Below the pieces are notes generated by a model. It was not told the DNA's origin. It was given only the letters and a program-made list of their open reading frames with translations, and ran no database searches. The position numbers and the translations under genes are program-made. Below are positions 8,547 through 17,203 of a stretch of 64,000 nucleotides of DNA, one piece after another. This DNA comes from Umezawaea sp049997955 (lineage in GTDB: Bacteria; Actinomycetota; Actinomycetes; Mycobacteriales; Pseudonocardiaceae), in contig JAEBDY010000010.1 of assembly GCA_049997955.1 (NCBI GenBank), positions 62,001 through 126,000 of the forward strand, written 5' to 3'. Positions within the stretch are counted from its first letter, which is position 1, and every line of letters starts with the position of its first letter.

Positions 8547-9149
8547 ATGTCCCAACTCGTCCTGTTCACGATCGACATCTGCGCGGTGGCGCTGCTCGTC
8601 TTCGGGCTCTACTTCCCCAGACACCGCCGACGCGACCTGGTCGTCTCCTACCTGGGGGTCAACGTCGGCGTCCTCGCGGTCGCGAGCGCGCTGAGCGCCA
8701 GCGACGTCGGCGCGGGGCTCGGGTTGGGGCTGGCGCTGTTCGGCGTGCTGTCGATCATCCGCCTGCGGTCCACGGAACTCGACCAGCACGAGGTCGCGTA
8801 CTACTTCTCCGCCCTCGCGCTGGGGATCCTCGGCGCGCTGAGCACCACCTCGATGTGGCTCAGCGGCGGCCTGATGGGGCTCATCGTCGCGGTGATGTAC
8901 CTCGGCGACCACCGGCGGCTGCTGCGGAACTACCGACACCAGGTCCTCGTGCTCGACTCGGCCATCACCGACCACCACGTGCTCGTCGGGCACCTGGAGC
9001 ACCTGCTCGACGCCAAGGTGCACGTCGTCACCGTGCAACGGCTGGACATGGTCAACGAGACCACCGTGGTCGACGTCCGGTACGCGCTGAACGGGCGCGG
9101 CCTGCCCACCGGGAACGGTGCGCCCGCGCGAGCCGGAGCGCACCGGTGA
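8547..9149 (+). CDS. DUF4956 membrane protein
   Basis: This 200-residue protein has an N-terminal block of about four membrane helices (roughly 1-125) and a cytosolic tail. The tail's alternating pattern (VLDSAITDHHVLVGHLEHLL, then a strand rich in V and T) is typical of DUF4956. Its biochemical function is unknown. ATG 8547 has a strong AGGAGG at 8532-8537. The stop overlaps the GTG of the VTC-domain gene by 4 bases, so the two are coupled. In many actinobacteria DUF4956 sits with VTC-domain and CotH genes, which suggests a membrane partner for polyphosphate or secreted-kinase chemistry. Confidence 0.85.
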   Translation: MSQLVLFTIDICAVALLVFGLYFPRHRRRDLVVSYLGVNVGVLAVASALSASDVGAGLGLGLALFGVLSIIRLRSTELDQHEVAYYFSALALGILGALSTTSMWLSGGLMGLIVAVMYLGDHRRLLRNYRHQVLVLDSAITDHHVLVGHLEHLLDAKVHVVTVQRLDMVNETTVVDVRYALNGRGLPTGNGAPARAGAHR

Positions 9150-9976
9150 CCGCCCCGCCCGTCGAGTCCGCCCTGGCGCGGCTAGCTCCCGTCGGGCTCG
9201 CCGAGCTGATCGACCGCGCCGCGCTGCAGATCAGGGTGGACCGCAAGTACCTCGTCCCGACGGAGGCGCTGCCCCGCCTGCTGGAGCGGCTCAGGCCGTG
9301 CGCCAGGGTGCTGGACATCGACGGCGAGCGCGCCTTCCGCTACGAGTCGGTGTACTTCGACACCCCGCGGCTGGCCAGCTACCACTGCGCCGCGCACCGC
9401 AGGCGCAGGCGTTTCAAGGTGCGCACCCGCACCTACCTCGACTCCGGCGAGTGCTGGCTGGAGGTCAAGATCAGCGGGGCGCGGGGCAGCATCACCAAGC
9501 ACCGGCTGCCCTACCACCGGAGCGACAGCGGCACCGTGCGCCCCGGACGCGACTTCGTCGACGAGTCGCTCGCCCGCGAGTCGATCGGTCCCGCCGCCGG
9601 GAGTTCCCTCGACCTGGTCCTGGTCACCAACTACCACCGCACCACGCTGTTCCTGCCCGACACCGCGAGCCGGGTCACCGTCGACACCGGACTCGCGTGG
9701 CGGGACGGCGACTCCGCGTTGCGGCTGCCCGACCTCGCCGTGGTCGAGACCAAGAGCACCTCGGCCGCCACGCCGGTCGACCGCATGCTGTGGCAGGCGG
9801 GGGTGCGACCCGCGCGCATCTCCAAGTACGCCACCGGTCTGGCCGCCCTCCGCCTCGACCTGCCCGACGTCCCGTGGCGGCGGACGCTGCGCCGCCACTT
9901 CCGCGGGACGGCCCCCTCGGTCGGCCCGGAACCGACCACCTCCCACCGTCCCGAACAGGAGACATCGTGCGTTTGA
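9146..9976 (+). CDS. VTC-domain polyphosphate polymerase-like protein
   Basis: This 276-residue protein has the tunnel-type VTC fold signatures in order: RVDRKYLVP (substrate Arg/Lys) near residue 32, YESVYFDTP, a basic run followed by FKVRTRTY, CWLEVKISGARGSITKHR, a late VTNYHRTTLF strand and VVETKS with its metal-binding Glu. VTC-family enzymes polymerise ATP gamma-phosphate into polyphosphate; the bacterial single-domain versions are little studied. It starts at GTG 9146, overlapping DUF4956 by 4 bases, and its own end overlaps the CotH gene by 10 bases. All key basic residues look intact, so activity is plausible. Confidence 0.85.
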   Translation: MTAPPVESALARLAPVGLAELIDRAALQIRVDRKYLVPTEALPRLLERLRPCARVLDIDGERAFRYESVYFDTPRLASYHCAAHRRRRRFKVRTRTYLDSGECWLEVKISGARGSITKHRLPYHRSDSGTVRPGRDFVDESLARESIGPAAGSSLDLVLVTNYHRTTLFLPDTASRVTVDTGLAWRDGDSALRLPDLAVVETKSTSAATPVDRMLWQAGVRPARISKYATGLAALRLDLPDVPWRRTLRRHFRGTAPSVGPEPTTSHRPEQETSCV

Positions 9977-12039
9977 CCTTCTGCGGCAACGGCGCCGCGG
10001 CGACCCACCGCACCACGGGGGTCGCGGTCGCCGCCGTGCTCCTCGCCGGACTCCTCGTCCCGTTCTCGCTGTCCGCGGCGGCCCAACCCGTTCCCGACCG
10101 GGGGTCCTCCGCCGCGGTCGCCGACACCTCGGCCGCCGATGCCGTCGCCGCGGCCGCGTCGGCCGAGGACCTGGTCGGCGACATCGCTTTCTCCGTGCCG
10201 AGCGGCACCTTCCAGGCACAGGTCTCGGTCTCGCTGAGCACCGCGATCAGCGGAGCCGAGATCCGCTACACCACCGACGGGAAGCCGCCCACCGCGCAGT
10301 CGACGCTCTACCAGGGCTCGCCGCTGCGGTTCACCCGCACCACCCAGTTGCGGGCGCAGGCGTTCGTGGGCCAGACGGCCTCCGGGACTCCCGGAACGGC
10401 GATGTACAGCGCCACCGCCACCACCACCGCTCACGACCTGCCGGTGATCATGATCGACTCCTACGGCGCGGGCAAGCCCGCCAGGGAGTACTTCGACGCC
10501 ACCACCATGATCTTCCAACCGGGCCCCGGCGGAACGACGTCGCTGGCCGCGACCCCGGCGGTCGCCACCCGCGCCGGGTTCAAGCTGCGGGGGCAGTCGT
10601 CGGCCTCGTTCGAGAAGACGCCGTACCGCCTGGAGTTCTGGGACAACGACAACGACGACGCCGACTACCCGGTGCTGGGCATGCCCGCCGACTCGGACTG
10701 GGTGCTGCGCGGGCCGTTCACCGACAAGTCGCTGATCCGCGAGGCGTTCATCTACGACCTCGGCCGGGAGATGGGCCTGAAGGCCCCGCGGTACTCGTTC
10801 GCGGAGTTCTACCTCAACACCGACGCCAATCCCGTGGGCGCCAACGACTACATGGGCGTCTACATGGTCGTCGAGACGATCAAGAACACCAAGAACCGGC
10901 TCGACCTCAAGAAGTTGGACGAGGACGACACCACCCTGCCCAAGATCCAGGGCGGGTACGTCTGGAAGTTCGAGTGGATGGCGACCGAGGAGCCGACGCT
11001 GCCGTGCACCGGGCCGTCGAACACCTGCTGGAACTACCTGGAGGTCGCTGACCCGTCTCCGCTGAACGCGGCGCAGAAGGACTGGCTGCGCAACCACGTC
11101 CAGGAGTTCCACAACGTTCTGAGAGCGCCGAACTTCGCCGATCCGGTCACCGGCTACCAGAAGTACATCGACGTCGGCTCGTTCATCGACCACATGATCG
11201 TCAACGAGCTGAGCCGCGGCATGGACGCCTACGTCCGCAGCGCCCACTTCCACAAGGACCGGGACGGCAAGATCCTCGCCGGGCCGCTGTGGGACTTCGA
11301 CCTCACGTTCGGCGTGGGCGGGTACTTCCAGAACGACCAGGCCGCGGGCTGGCAGCACCAGCAGACCCGGCAGCCGACGGCCAACGACTGGTTCACCCAG
11401 CTCCTGCGGGACCCGGCCTTCGTCGACCAGGTCAAGTCCCGCTGGCAGTCGCTGCGCGGCGGCCTGCTCTCCACCGCGTCCCTGCAGAGCAGGGCGGACG
11501 CCCTCGCCAGGCCGCTGACCAACGCCGCGCAGCGCAACTTCCAGCGCTGGCCGAACCTCTCGACGCAGTACATCGGCCCGTTCATCACCCCGACCGCGTC
11601 CACGTGGCAGGGCCAGGTCCAGTACCTGCGCGACTGGATGGTGCGCCGCACGGCCTGGCTGGACTCGACGGCAGGGTGGGGCGGCGGCACGACCACCCCG
11701 CCGCCCACGACCACCACGACGACTCCCCCACCCGGCTCGGCGCGGTGCACGGTGGCCTACGCGGTGACGAACAGGTGGCAGGGCGGCTTCCAGGGCGAGG
11801 TCAAGGTCACGGCGGGCACCTCGGCGATCAGCAACTGGAGCGTCTCCTGGAACCTGCCCACCGGGGAGACGATCACCCAGACGTGGAACGCGACCCTCAC
11901 GAGCCAGGGAACGGCGGTCACCGCCCGCAACGCCTCTCACAACGGCTCGGTCGCGGCGGGCGCCACCACCACGTTCGGGTTCCTCGGATCGACAGCGGGA
12001 ACACCCGGCACCCCCGCGCTCACCTGCACGGGGAGCTAG
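9967..12039 (+). CDS. Secreted CotH-type kinase with N-terminal FN3_7/chitobiase-like and C-terminal CBM2 domains
   Basis: The predicted 690-residue protein has a Sec signal with hydrophobic core VAVAAVLLAGLLVPF and an Ala-rich linker. Next comes a chitobiase/FN3-type domain (about 75-145, with IRYTTDGKPPT). The CotH atypical-kinase domain (about 160-560) shows KLRGQSS, the RxxF/YRLEF strand, WVLRGPFTDKSLIRE, NELSRGMDAYVRS and the GPLWDFDLTFG metal motif. A Pro/Thr linker (about 575-590) leads to a family-2 carbohydrate-binding module (about 591-690, two Cys, spaced Trp). The GTG start follows AGGAG. CotH proteins phosphorylate secreted proteins in spores and pathogens. CBM2 fusion implies action at cellulose or chitin surfaces, matching the sugar-type operators upstream. 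Confidence 0.88.
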   Translation: MRLTFCGNGAAATHRTTGVAVAAVLLAGLLVPFSLSAAAQPVPDRGSSAAVADTSAADAVAAAASAEDLVGDIAFSVPSGTFQAQVSVSLSTAISGAEIRYTTDGKPPTAQSTLYQGSPLRFTRTTQLRAQAFVGQTASGTPGTAMYSATATTTAHDLPVIMIDSYGAGKPAREYFDATTMIFQPGPGGTTSLAATPAVATRAGFKLRGQSSASFEKTPYRLEFWDNDNDDADYPVLGMPADSDWVLRGPFTDKSLIREAFIYDLGREMGLKAPRYSFAEFYLNTDANPVGANDYMGVYMVVETIKNTKNRLDLKKLDEDDTTLPKIQGGYVWKFEWMATEEPTLPCTGPSNTCWNYLEVADPSPLNAAQKDWLRNHVQEFHNVLRAPNFADPVTGYQKYIDVGSFIDHMIVNELSRGMDAYVRSAHFHKDRDGKILAGPLWDFDLTFGVGGYFQNDQAAGWQHQQTRQPTANDWFTQLLRDPAFVDQVKSRWQSLRGGLLSTASLQSRADALARPLTNAAQRNFQRWPNLSTQYIGPFITPTASTWQGQVQYLRDWMVRRTAWLDSTAGWGGGTTTPPPTTTTTTPPPGSARCTVAYAVTNRWQGGFQGEVKVTAGTSAISNWSVSWNLPTGETITQTWNATLTSQGTAVTARNASHNGSVAAGATTTFGFLGSTAGTPGTPALTCTGS

Positions 12040-12096
12040 CGGGCTCGCGAAGCGCGGACGTCCTCCGGTCAGGAGTGGAGGACATCGGCGCCGGGA

Positions 12097-12129
12097 GGAG
12101 GGTGCTCGCGTCGACGGCGAGCACCCTCC
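12097..12129 (+). terminator. Hairpin terminator after the CotH gene
   Basis: Arms GGAGGGTGCTCGC (12097-12109) and its exact complement (12117-12129) surround a 7-base loop, 57 bases past the CotH stop. There is no T-run, as is usual in high-GC genomes. Confidence 0.65.
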
Positions 12130-12259
12130 CGCCGAGGTGAGTTCCGACCACCTGCGGCGTGGCGGCCACGAGCCGCCGCGCGGTGCACTCGCCACCCGGG
12201 GGAACGACACCCTGAACGTGGTCGAGCACCGGACCCGTGGGACCGGCGCTCATTCCCCT

Positions 12260-12280
12260 TATCGGCCACCTCGGCCGATA
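12260..12280 (-). terminator. Short hairpin downstream of the TVP38 gene
   Basis: TATCGGCC (12260-12267) and GGCCGATA (12273-12280) form an 8-bp stem with a 5-base loop, 22 bases beyond the minus-strand stop at 12303. Confidence 0.4.
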
Positions 12281-12302
12281 CCTGTAGGCCTCGCCCCGAC
12301 GT

Positions 12303-13019
12303 TCACCCCGTTGGAGCAGCCGGTTCGGTCGGAGATCGGACGCGGCGAACCTCGTCCTCGTCCTCGACCACCGACCGCCCGGCGGCGGTGGCGGCCAGCA
12401 GTCGACGCCCCCACAGCAGCGCGACGGCGCTCAGCACCAGCCAGGCACCGATCAGCAGGAAGGACCGCGGGGAGCCGAGTTCGCCCAACGCGTCCCCCAG
12501 CAGGACCGCGAGCAGCGTCGAGGGCACCAGGCCGACGGCCGTGCCGAGCGCGAACGACCGGGCGCTCACAGCGGTCACCCCGGCGCAGTAGTTGGTGGCG
12601 GCGAACGGCACCACCGGCAGCAGCCGCACCACGAGCGTGGCGGCGACCCCGCGCTCCGCGAACACCTCGTCCAGCACCCGGAGCCGACCCCGGCCGAACC
12701 ACGCCGCCACCCGGCGCCGCCCCATCCCGCGGGCCACGCCGAAGGCGATCAGGGCGCCCGCCGTGAACCCGACGACCGCGAGCGCCAGTCCGGGCAGCAC
12801 GCCGAACAGCAGTCCCGCCGCCGTCGCCAGGACGGGCTTCGGGAAGAACAGGGCGGTCCCGACGGCACACCCGACCACGAAGACGACCGGGGCGAACCCG
12901 CCGAACCCCCGCAGGTGAGCGCGGAACTCATCGCTCGTCGGGAAGTCCACGAAGGCCGCCACCACCGTCAGGACCACGACGACCGCGGCGAGCAGCAGCG
13001 GTCCAACTCTTCCCCGCAT
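12303..13019 (-). CDS. TVP38/TMEM64 (DedA-superfamily) membrane protein
   Basis: This 238-residue polytopic protein carries the SNARE-associated/VTT domain pattern. A reentrant G-rich segment (GTALFFPKPVLATAAGLLFG) is followed by FTAGALIAFGVARGMGR and then VVRLLPVVPFAATNYCAGVT, matching the conserved R-x-x-P-x-x-P-F block of the family. Members are proposed lipid scramblases or transporters; the substrate here is unknown. ATG 13019 was chosen for GGACGGGG upstream; GTG 13043 would add 8 residues. The charged tail (VVEDEDEVRR) is cytosolic. It is transcribed alone, convergent with the CotH operon. Confidence 0.85.
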   Translation of the reverse strand: MRGRVGPLLLAAVVVVLTVVAAFVDFPTSDEFRAHLRGFGGFAPVVFVVGCAVGTALFFPKPVLATAAGLLFGVLPGLALAVVGFTAGALIAFGVARGMGRRRVAAWFGRGRLRVLDEVFAERGVAATLVVRLLPVVPFAATNYCAGVTAVSARSFALGTAVGLVPSTLLAVLLGDALGELGSPRSFLLIGAWLVLSAVALLWGRRLLAATAAGRSVVEDEDEVRRVRSPTEPAAPTG

Positions 13020-13117
13020 CGATCCCCGTCCGCCCGTCGTCACCCTCGGCGCTCACCCGACCGCGCTGTCGCGGGGAGCAGTGCCGCTCGACGAGCCATG
13101 GTAGGCGCGGTGGACGG

Positions 13118-14278
13118 TCACACCGCGGTCGCGGGTTTCCTCATCAGGAACCCGCTGATCGGTTCGACGTACCTCGCGACGATCGGCCCGATGATCGCCA
13201 TCAGCAGCACGTACGCGGTGGCCAGCGCGGCGAGTTCGCCGTCGACGTGCCCGGACGCGACCGCGAGGCCAGCGATGACGATCGAGAACTCCCCGCGCGC
13301 GACCAGCGCGGCGCCCGTCCGGGCCCGGCCCATCGCGCCGATGCCCTGCTGCTTGGCCGCCCACCAGCCGGTCGCGACCTTGGTCACCGTCGTGATCACC
13401 GCGAGCGCGGCCGCGACGCCGAGCACGGGTGGAATGCTCTTCGGGTCCGTGTTCAGGCCGAACACCACGAAGAACACGGCCGCGAACAGGTCGCGCAGCG
13501 GTTCGAGCATCCGGGTCGCGTTCTCCGCCGTGGAGCCCGAGATCGCGATGCCCAGCAGGAACGCGCCGACCGCCGCGGACACCTGCAACTGCGAGGCGAC
13601 GCCCGCCACCAGCAGCGCCGAGCCGAGGACCTTGAGCAGGAACACCTCGTGGTCCGGGCTGTCCACGATCGCCGAGATGAACCGCCCGTAGCGCAGCGCG
13701 ACCACGAGCACGACCGTGACCGCGAGCAGCGAGATGCCCACCGAGGTCAGCCCGCCCAGGAAGCTGGCGCCCGCCAGCACCGGCGTCAGCACCGGCAGGT
13801 AGACCGCCATGGCGAGGTCCTCGAACACCAGCACCGAGAGGATGACCGGCGTCTCGCGGTTGCCGAGGCGGCCGAGGTCGCCCAGCACCTTGGCGATGAT
13901 GCCCGACGACGAGATGTAGGTGACGCCCGCCATCGCGAGCGCGCCGACCGGGCCCCAGCCGAGCAGGATCGCGGCGATGGCGCCCGGCGCGGCGTTGAGC
14001 ACGATGTCGAGCACGCCCGCCATCCACGACCTGCGCAGTCCGGTCGTGAGCTCCGACGCCGAGTACTCCAGGCCGAGCAGCAACAGCAGCAGCACCACGC
14101 CGATCTCGCTGGCGAGGTGGGTGAACTCCTCGATGCCGTGCAGCGGGACGAGCCCGCCGGAGCCGAAGGCGAGGCCGCCGACGAGGTACAGCGGGATGGG
14201 GGAGATCCCGAACTTCCACGCGACCCGGCCGAGCAGGCCCAGCCCGAAGAAGACCGCGCCCAGCTGGATCAGCGCCAT
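13118..14278 (-). CDS. khtU: CPA2-family K+/H+ antiporter, KhtU-type
   Basis: The 386-residue protein has about 12 to 13 membrane helices and begins MALIQLGAVFFGLG. It has the CPA2 hallmarks: GISPIPLYLVGG in the first helices, LLLLLGLEYSASEL, the unwound-helix motif VTYISSSGIIAKVL, and SVLVFEDLAMAV with the ED pair used for ion and proton binding. Late in the protein are FGLNTDPKSI and ARGEFSIVIAG. It lacks a C-terminal RCK domain, which is supplied by the preceding gene. ATG 14278 has AGGAG upstream; GTG 14293 is weaker. The pair should export K+ or other cations in exchange for protons under alkaline or ionic stress. Confidence 0.88.
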   Translation of the reverse strand: MALIQLGAVFFGLGLLGRVAWKFGISPIPLYLVGGLAFGSGGLVPLHGIEEFTHLASEIGVVLLLLLLGLEYSASELTTGLRRSWMAGVLDIVLNAAPGAIAAILLGWGPVGALAMAGVTYISSSGIIAKVLGDLGRLGNRETPVILSVLVFEDLAMAVYLPVLTPVLAGASFLGGLTSVGISLLAVTVVLVVALRYGRFISAIVDSPDHEVFLLKVLGSALLVAGVASQLQVSAAVGAFLLGIAISGSTAENATRMLEPLRDLFAAVFFVVFGLNTDPKSIPPVLGVAAALAVITTVTKVATGWWAAKQQGIGAMGRARTGAALVARGEFSIVIAGLAVASGHVDGELAALATAYVLLMAIIGPIVARYVEPISGFLMRKPATAV

Positions 14279-14298
14279 GGTGGTCTCCTGCACGCGCG

Positions 14299-14772
14299 TC
14301 AGCCGCCTGTCAGGATGTCGGCGGCGGAGTCGAGCCCGTCCACGGTGCCGACGACGACGGCGAGGTCGCCGTTCTCGAACAGGAACTCCGGCCCCGGCGA
14401 CGGGTGCGCGACACCCGAGCGGATCACGGCGACGATCGACGCGCTGGTGCGGGTCCTCAGCGCCGTGTCCCCCAGGGTGCGACTGGCGAACGCGGTGACC
14501 GGCAGCTGGCGGGTGGTGATCCCGCTGATGTCGCGGTGCTGCTCGCTCAGGCGGGCGACCAGCTGCGGGGAGCCGAGCAGGCCGGCGAGCGTCCCGGCCT
14601 CCTCCGGGGTGAGCGGGATGGACGACCCGGACGCGTCCGGGTCGTCCTGCTTGGACACGATCAGCTCGAACTTGCCCTCCCGGTAGGAGATCACTCCGAT
14701 CCGGCGGCCCGCGCGGATGGCGAAGTCCTCGCGGACACCTATGCCGGGCAGCGGCGTCACTTCGACGTTCAC
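14299..14772 (-). CDS. khtT: RCK_C (TrkA-C) regulatory subunit of the antiporter, KhtT-type
   Basis: This soluble 157-residue protein has an N-terminal KhtT-like domain (MNVEVTPLPGIGVREDF, then IGVISYREGKFELIV) and a C-terminal TrkA-C domain of about 75 residues (SRTLGDTALRTRTSASIVAVIR to FLFENGDLAVVVGT). In KhtTU systems this subunit binds c-di-AMP or senses pH and gates the antiporter; ligand binding here is inferred. It precedes khtU by 20 bases on the same strand and probably leads a two-gene operon. Confidence 0.87.
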   Translation of the reverse strand: MNVEVTPLPGIGVREDFAIRAGRRIGVISYREGKFELIVSKQDDPDASGSSIPLTPEEAGTLAGLLGSPQLVARLSEQHRDISGITTRQLPVTAFASRTLGDTALRTRTSASIVAVIRSGVAHPSPGPEFLFENGDLAVVVGTVDGLDSAADILTGG

Positions 14773-14801
14773 AGGTGGTCTTCCCTCTTCTGGCTCGGTG
14801 T

Positions 14802-15464
14802 TCAGGGTTCGATGAGACCGGCGCGGATCGCGTACCGGGTCAGCTCCAGGCGGTCCTTCAGGCCGAGCTTCTGGAGCATGTTGGCGCGGTGCCGCTCGAC
14901 CGTCTTCACGCTGATGAAGAGCAGGTCGGCGATCTCCTTCGAGGAGTTCCCCTCCGCCACGAGCTTGAGGATCTCCTCCTCGCGGTCGGTGATCGCCCTC
15001 GCGGGCGTGCTCTCGCCGTCGCGCGCCCGGTCCAGGTAGTCGCGGATCAGCGAGGCGACCGCGCCGGGGTACAGGAAGGGCTCGCCGCGGACGGCGGCGC
15101 GGCAGGCCTCCACGAGGTCCCGGTCGGCGACCGACTTGAGCACGTACCCGGACGCCCCGGCCTTGAGGGCCTCGAAGAAGTACTGCTCGTTGTCGTACAT
15201 CGTGAGGATCAGGATGCGCATGTCGGGCAGCAGCCGCGACAGCTCGCGCGCCGCCTGGAGGCCGGTCAGCCGGGGCATCGCGATGTCGAGGATCGCCAGG
15301 TCCGGCAGTTCGGCTCGGGCCATGGTGATCGCCTCGGCCCCGTCACCCGCCTCCCCCACCACGGTCAGGTCCGGCTCGTTGTCGAGGATCAGCCTGACCC
15401 CGCGCCGCACCAGCGCGTGGTCGTCCGCGAGCAGGATGCGGACCGGGCGACCACCCGGCGTCAC
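14802..15464 (-). CDS. NarL/FixJ-type response regulator
   Basis: This 220-residue protein has an N-terminal receiver (LLADDHALVRRGVRLIL, DLAILDIAMPRLTG with the phosphoryl Asp, LTMYDNEQYFFEALKAGASGYVLKS). The C-terminal LuxR-type helix-turn-helix reads TDREEEILKLVAEGNSSKEIAD, then VKTVERHRANMLQKL. GTG 15464 was chosen because it overlaps the kinase stop by 4 bases (GTGA) and gives a standard length. It is co-translated with the upstream histidine kinase as a two-component system. Targets are unknown, but the adjacent antiporter operon on the same strand is a candidate. Confidence 0.92.
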   Translation of the reverse strand: MTPGGRPVRILLADDHALVRRGVRLILDNEPDLTVVGEAGDGAEAITMARAELPDLAILDIAMPRLTGLQAARELSRLLPDMRILILTMYDNEQYFFEALKAGASGYVLKSVADRDLVEACRAAVRGEPFLYPGAVASLIRDYLDRARDGESTPARAITDREEEILKLVAEGNSSKEIADLLFISVKTVERHRANMLQKLGLKDRLELTRYAIRAGLIEP

Positions 15465-16414
15465 GCCGCCTCCCCCGCGGCCCGGACGACGAGCCGCACC
15501 TCGGTCCCGCCCCGCGGGGTGGGACCGACGGCCAGGTCGGCACCGACCAGCAGCGCGCGTTCCCGCATCCCCCTGATGCCCGAGCCCTCGGCCGAGCCGC
15601 CCAGACCCCGGCCGTCGTCGCGGACGCACAGCTCGACCCCGACCGACGTCGACCGCAGCAGGAGTTCCACCTCCCTGGCCTCCGCGTGCCGAATGGTGTT
15701 GGTCAGGCCCTCCTGCGCCACGCGGTACACGACGAGTTCGGTCTCCTTGTCCAGGTGGGGCAGGTGCCGGTCGAACGTGTGCCGCACCGGGACGTCCGTG
15801 TGCTCGGAGATCTCCGCCGCCAGCGCCTTGAGCGCGCTGACCAGCCCGAGTTCCTCCAGGACGCCGGGCCGCAACCTGCGGGCGATGCGGCGCACCTCGT
15901 CCAGCGTGCTGCGGACGGTCTCCTGCACCTGCCGCAGCTCGTCGCCCGCGGACGTGGACGACCGGTCGGCCACCCGCTTGAGGTCCAGCAGGACGGCGGT
16001 CAGGGACTGGCCCACCTCGTCGTGCAGCTCCTGCGCCACCCGGCGGCGCTCCCCCTCCTGCGCGGACAGCGCGCGGGCCGAGCTGAACCCGCGCTCGGTC
16101 TCCAGCCGGTCGAGCATCCCGTTGAACGTCGTGATCAGCTCGGCGATCTGACCGTGGCCGGAGGCGGTCAGCCGCGGTCCCGGCTTGAGCAGGTCGATCG
16201 TCGTCATCGCCCTGGTCAGCCGCTCCAGCGGCGCCAGCCCCAACCGGATCAGCGCGGCGTTCGCGACGAGCAGGACGGCCAGCCCCGCGGTGAGGATGAG
16301 GATCTCGGTCAGCAGCGCGGGCGTGGACACGGTGATCGGCCCGAGCACGAGCAGCGCGGCCGCAGCCACCATCGCCACGGCGTTGAGCAGGAAGATCCTG
16401 CCGAACAAGGACAC
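15461..16414 (-). CDS. NarL-partner sensor histidine kinase (HisKA_3)
   Basis: The 317-residue kinase has two membrane helices close together near the N-terminus (about 5-55, only a short external loop) and a HAMP linker. A HisKA_3 dimerisation domain follows, with ERRRVAQELHDEVGQSLTAV carrying the phospho-His in its first part. The HATPase domain has ELVVYRVAQEGLTNTIRHA (N box), DDGRGLGG (G1) and GIRGMRERA. GTG 16414 has AGGAGG upstream. The tiny extracellular loop suggests sensing within or near the membrane. Confidence 0.9.
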   Translation of the reverse strand: MSLFGRIFLLNAVAMVAAAALLVLGPITVSTPALLTEILILTAGLAVLLVANAALIRLGLAPLERLTRAMTTIDLLKPGPRLTASGHGQIAELITTFNGMLDRLETERGFSSARALSAQEGERRRVAQELHDEVGQSLTAVLLDLKRVADRSSTSAGDELRQVQETVRSTLDEVRRIARRLRPGVLEELGLVSALKALAAEISEHTDVPVRHTFDRHLPHLDKETELVVYRVAQEGLTNTIRHAEAREVELLLRSTSVGVELCVRDDGRGLGGSAEGSGIRGMRERALLVGADLAVGPTPRGGTEVRLVVRAAGEAA

Positions 16415-16647
16415 GCGCGCCGCCTCCTGGTGATCACTTCCCGACACGCCTGCGAGGGTGACCGGAAATCCACCGCGTGTCCATCCGTGGCAACACCCAT
16501 GTTCGCCCGGCCCGACCGATCCCACCACGCGTCGGATGGCGGTCGGACCCGGCTCGGAACGGGAGTGCGACCCGATCGCGCGGAACGGCCGGGCGCGGGA
16601 GGGTCGAGGGGTAGACCTCGCCCCCACCGCACCCCCAGGAGGAGCAC

Positions 16648-16818
16648 GTGGTCCGGACCCAACAACGGCAGCCCGCCCACCTCACGCGGAAGGCGAAGTG
16701 GACGCTCCTGGCGATCGCGGCGGCCCTCTTCGTCATCGGCGTCGTCGTGCCGCACGCGCTGCTCATCGCCGCCGGCCTGATCCTGGCCGGTTCCGTCGGC
16801 CTCGGCGGCACGCGCTGA
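16648..16818 (+). CDS. Small single-pass or hairpin membrane protein (56 aa)
   Basis: GTG 16648 follows a strong AGGAGGAG at 16637-16644 and opens a 56-codon frame ending at 16816-16818. The product has a basic N-terminus (RTQQRQPAHLTRKAKW) and two adjacent hydrophobic stretches, LLAIAAALFVIGVVV and ALLIAAGLILAGSVGLG. It is divergent from the histidine kinase. No family was recognised. The ribosome site and coherent hydrophobic pattern support a real gene. Confidence 0.6.
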   Translation: MVRTQQRQPAHLTRKAKWTLLAIAAALFVIGVVVPHALLIAAGLILAGSVGLGGTR

Positions 16819-16879
16819 CCGCACGTCGCCGCCCGTAGCCCCCTGAGCCACGACCACGACGGGACAGCCTGCCGGGCAC

Positions 16880-17150
16880 ACCGAACGGGCGAGGCCCGGA
16901 TGATCTCGCTCGCCGCCGCGATGGGGCGCGAGCACGCCAACGACCTCGTGTGCGCGGCGGCAGCCAGGGCTCGCCGGACCGGTCGCACGCTGACCGACGT
17001 GCCGTCGGAGGTCGTGGAAGAGCGGGGTCTGCACGACCCGCAGGCGATTACCCGTGCGAAGCGGCCCGGATCGTCGACGCCGCCGTCCGCGGCTGGTCCG
17101 CCACCGGTCTGGACCTCGCCGTCACTCCGCCGCCGGACCCGGCGCCGTGA
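16880..17150 (+). pseudogene. Frameshifted 3' remnant of a fumarase-superfamily lyase (PcaB-like)
   Basis: In one frame, codons from about 16880 give EARMISLAAAMGREHANDLV, then RARRTGRTLTDVPSEV. This resembles the C-terminal helices of PcaB/adenylosuccinate-lyase-type enzymes (normally ERVMxxLAPxLGRxxAHDLV). Near 17045 the similarity passes to another frame, which reads DYPCEAARIVDAAVRGWSATG and ends at 17150. The first 300 or more residues are absent. It therefore looks like a dead tail of a 3-carboxy-cis,cis-muconate cycloisomerase-like gene. The exact family is uncertain. Confidence 0.4.
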
Positions 17151-17153
17151 CGA

Positions 17154-17184
17154 TCCGAAGTGGACAGAGTCCGTCCACTTCGGA
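17154..17184. terminator. 12-bp hairpin between the lyase remnant and DUF5997
   Basis: TCCGAAGTGGAC (17154-17165) pairs perfectly with 17173-17184 around a 7-base loop. It lies 20 bases beyond the minus-strand DUF5997 stop, so it probably terminates that gene. Confidence 0.6.
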
Positions 17185-17203
17185 CGTTCGGTGCGATGTT
17201 CCG

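Noticed and set aside
9631..12210. Long minus-strand ORF over the CotH gene
   Set aside because: Mirror of the codon bias of the CotH gene; no conserved motif.
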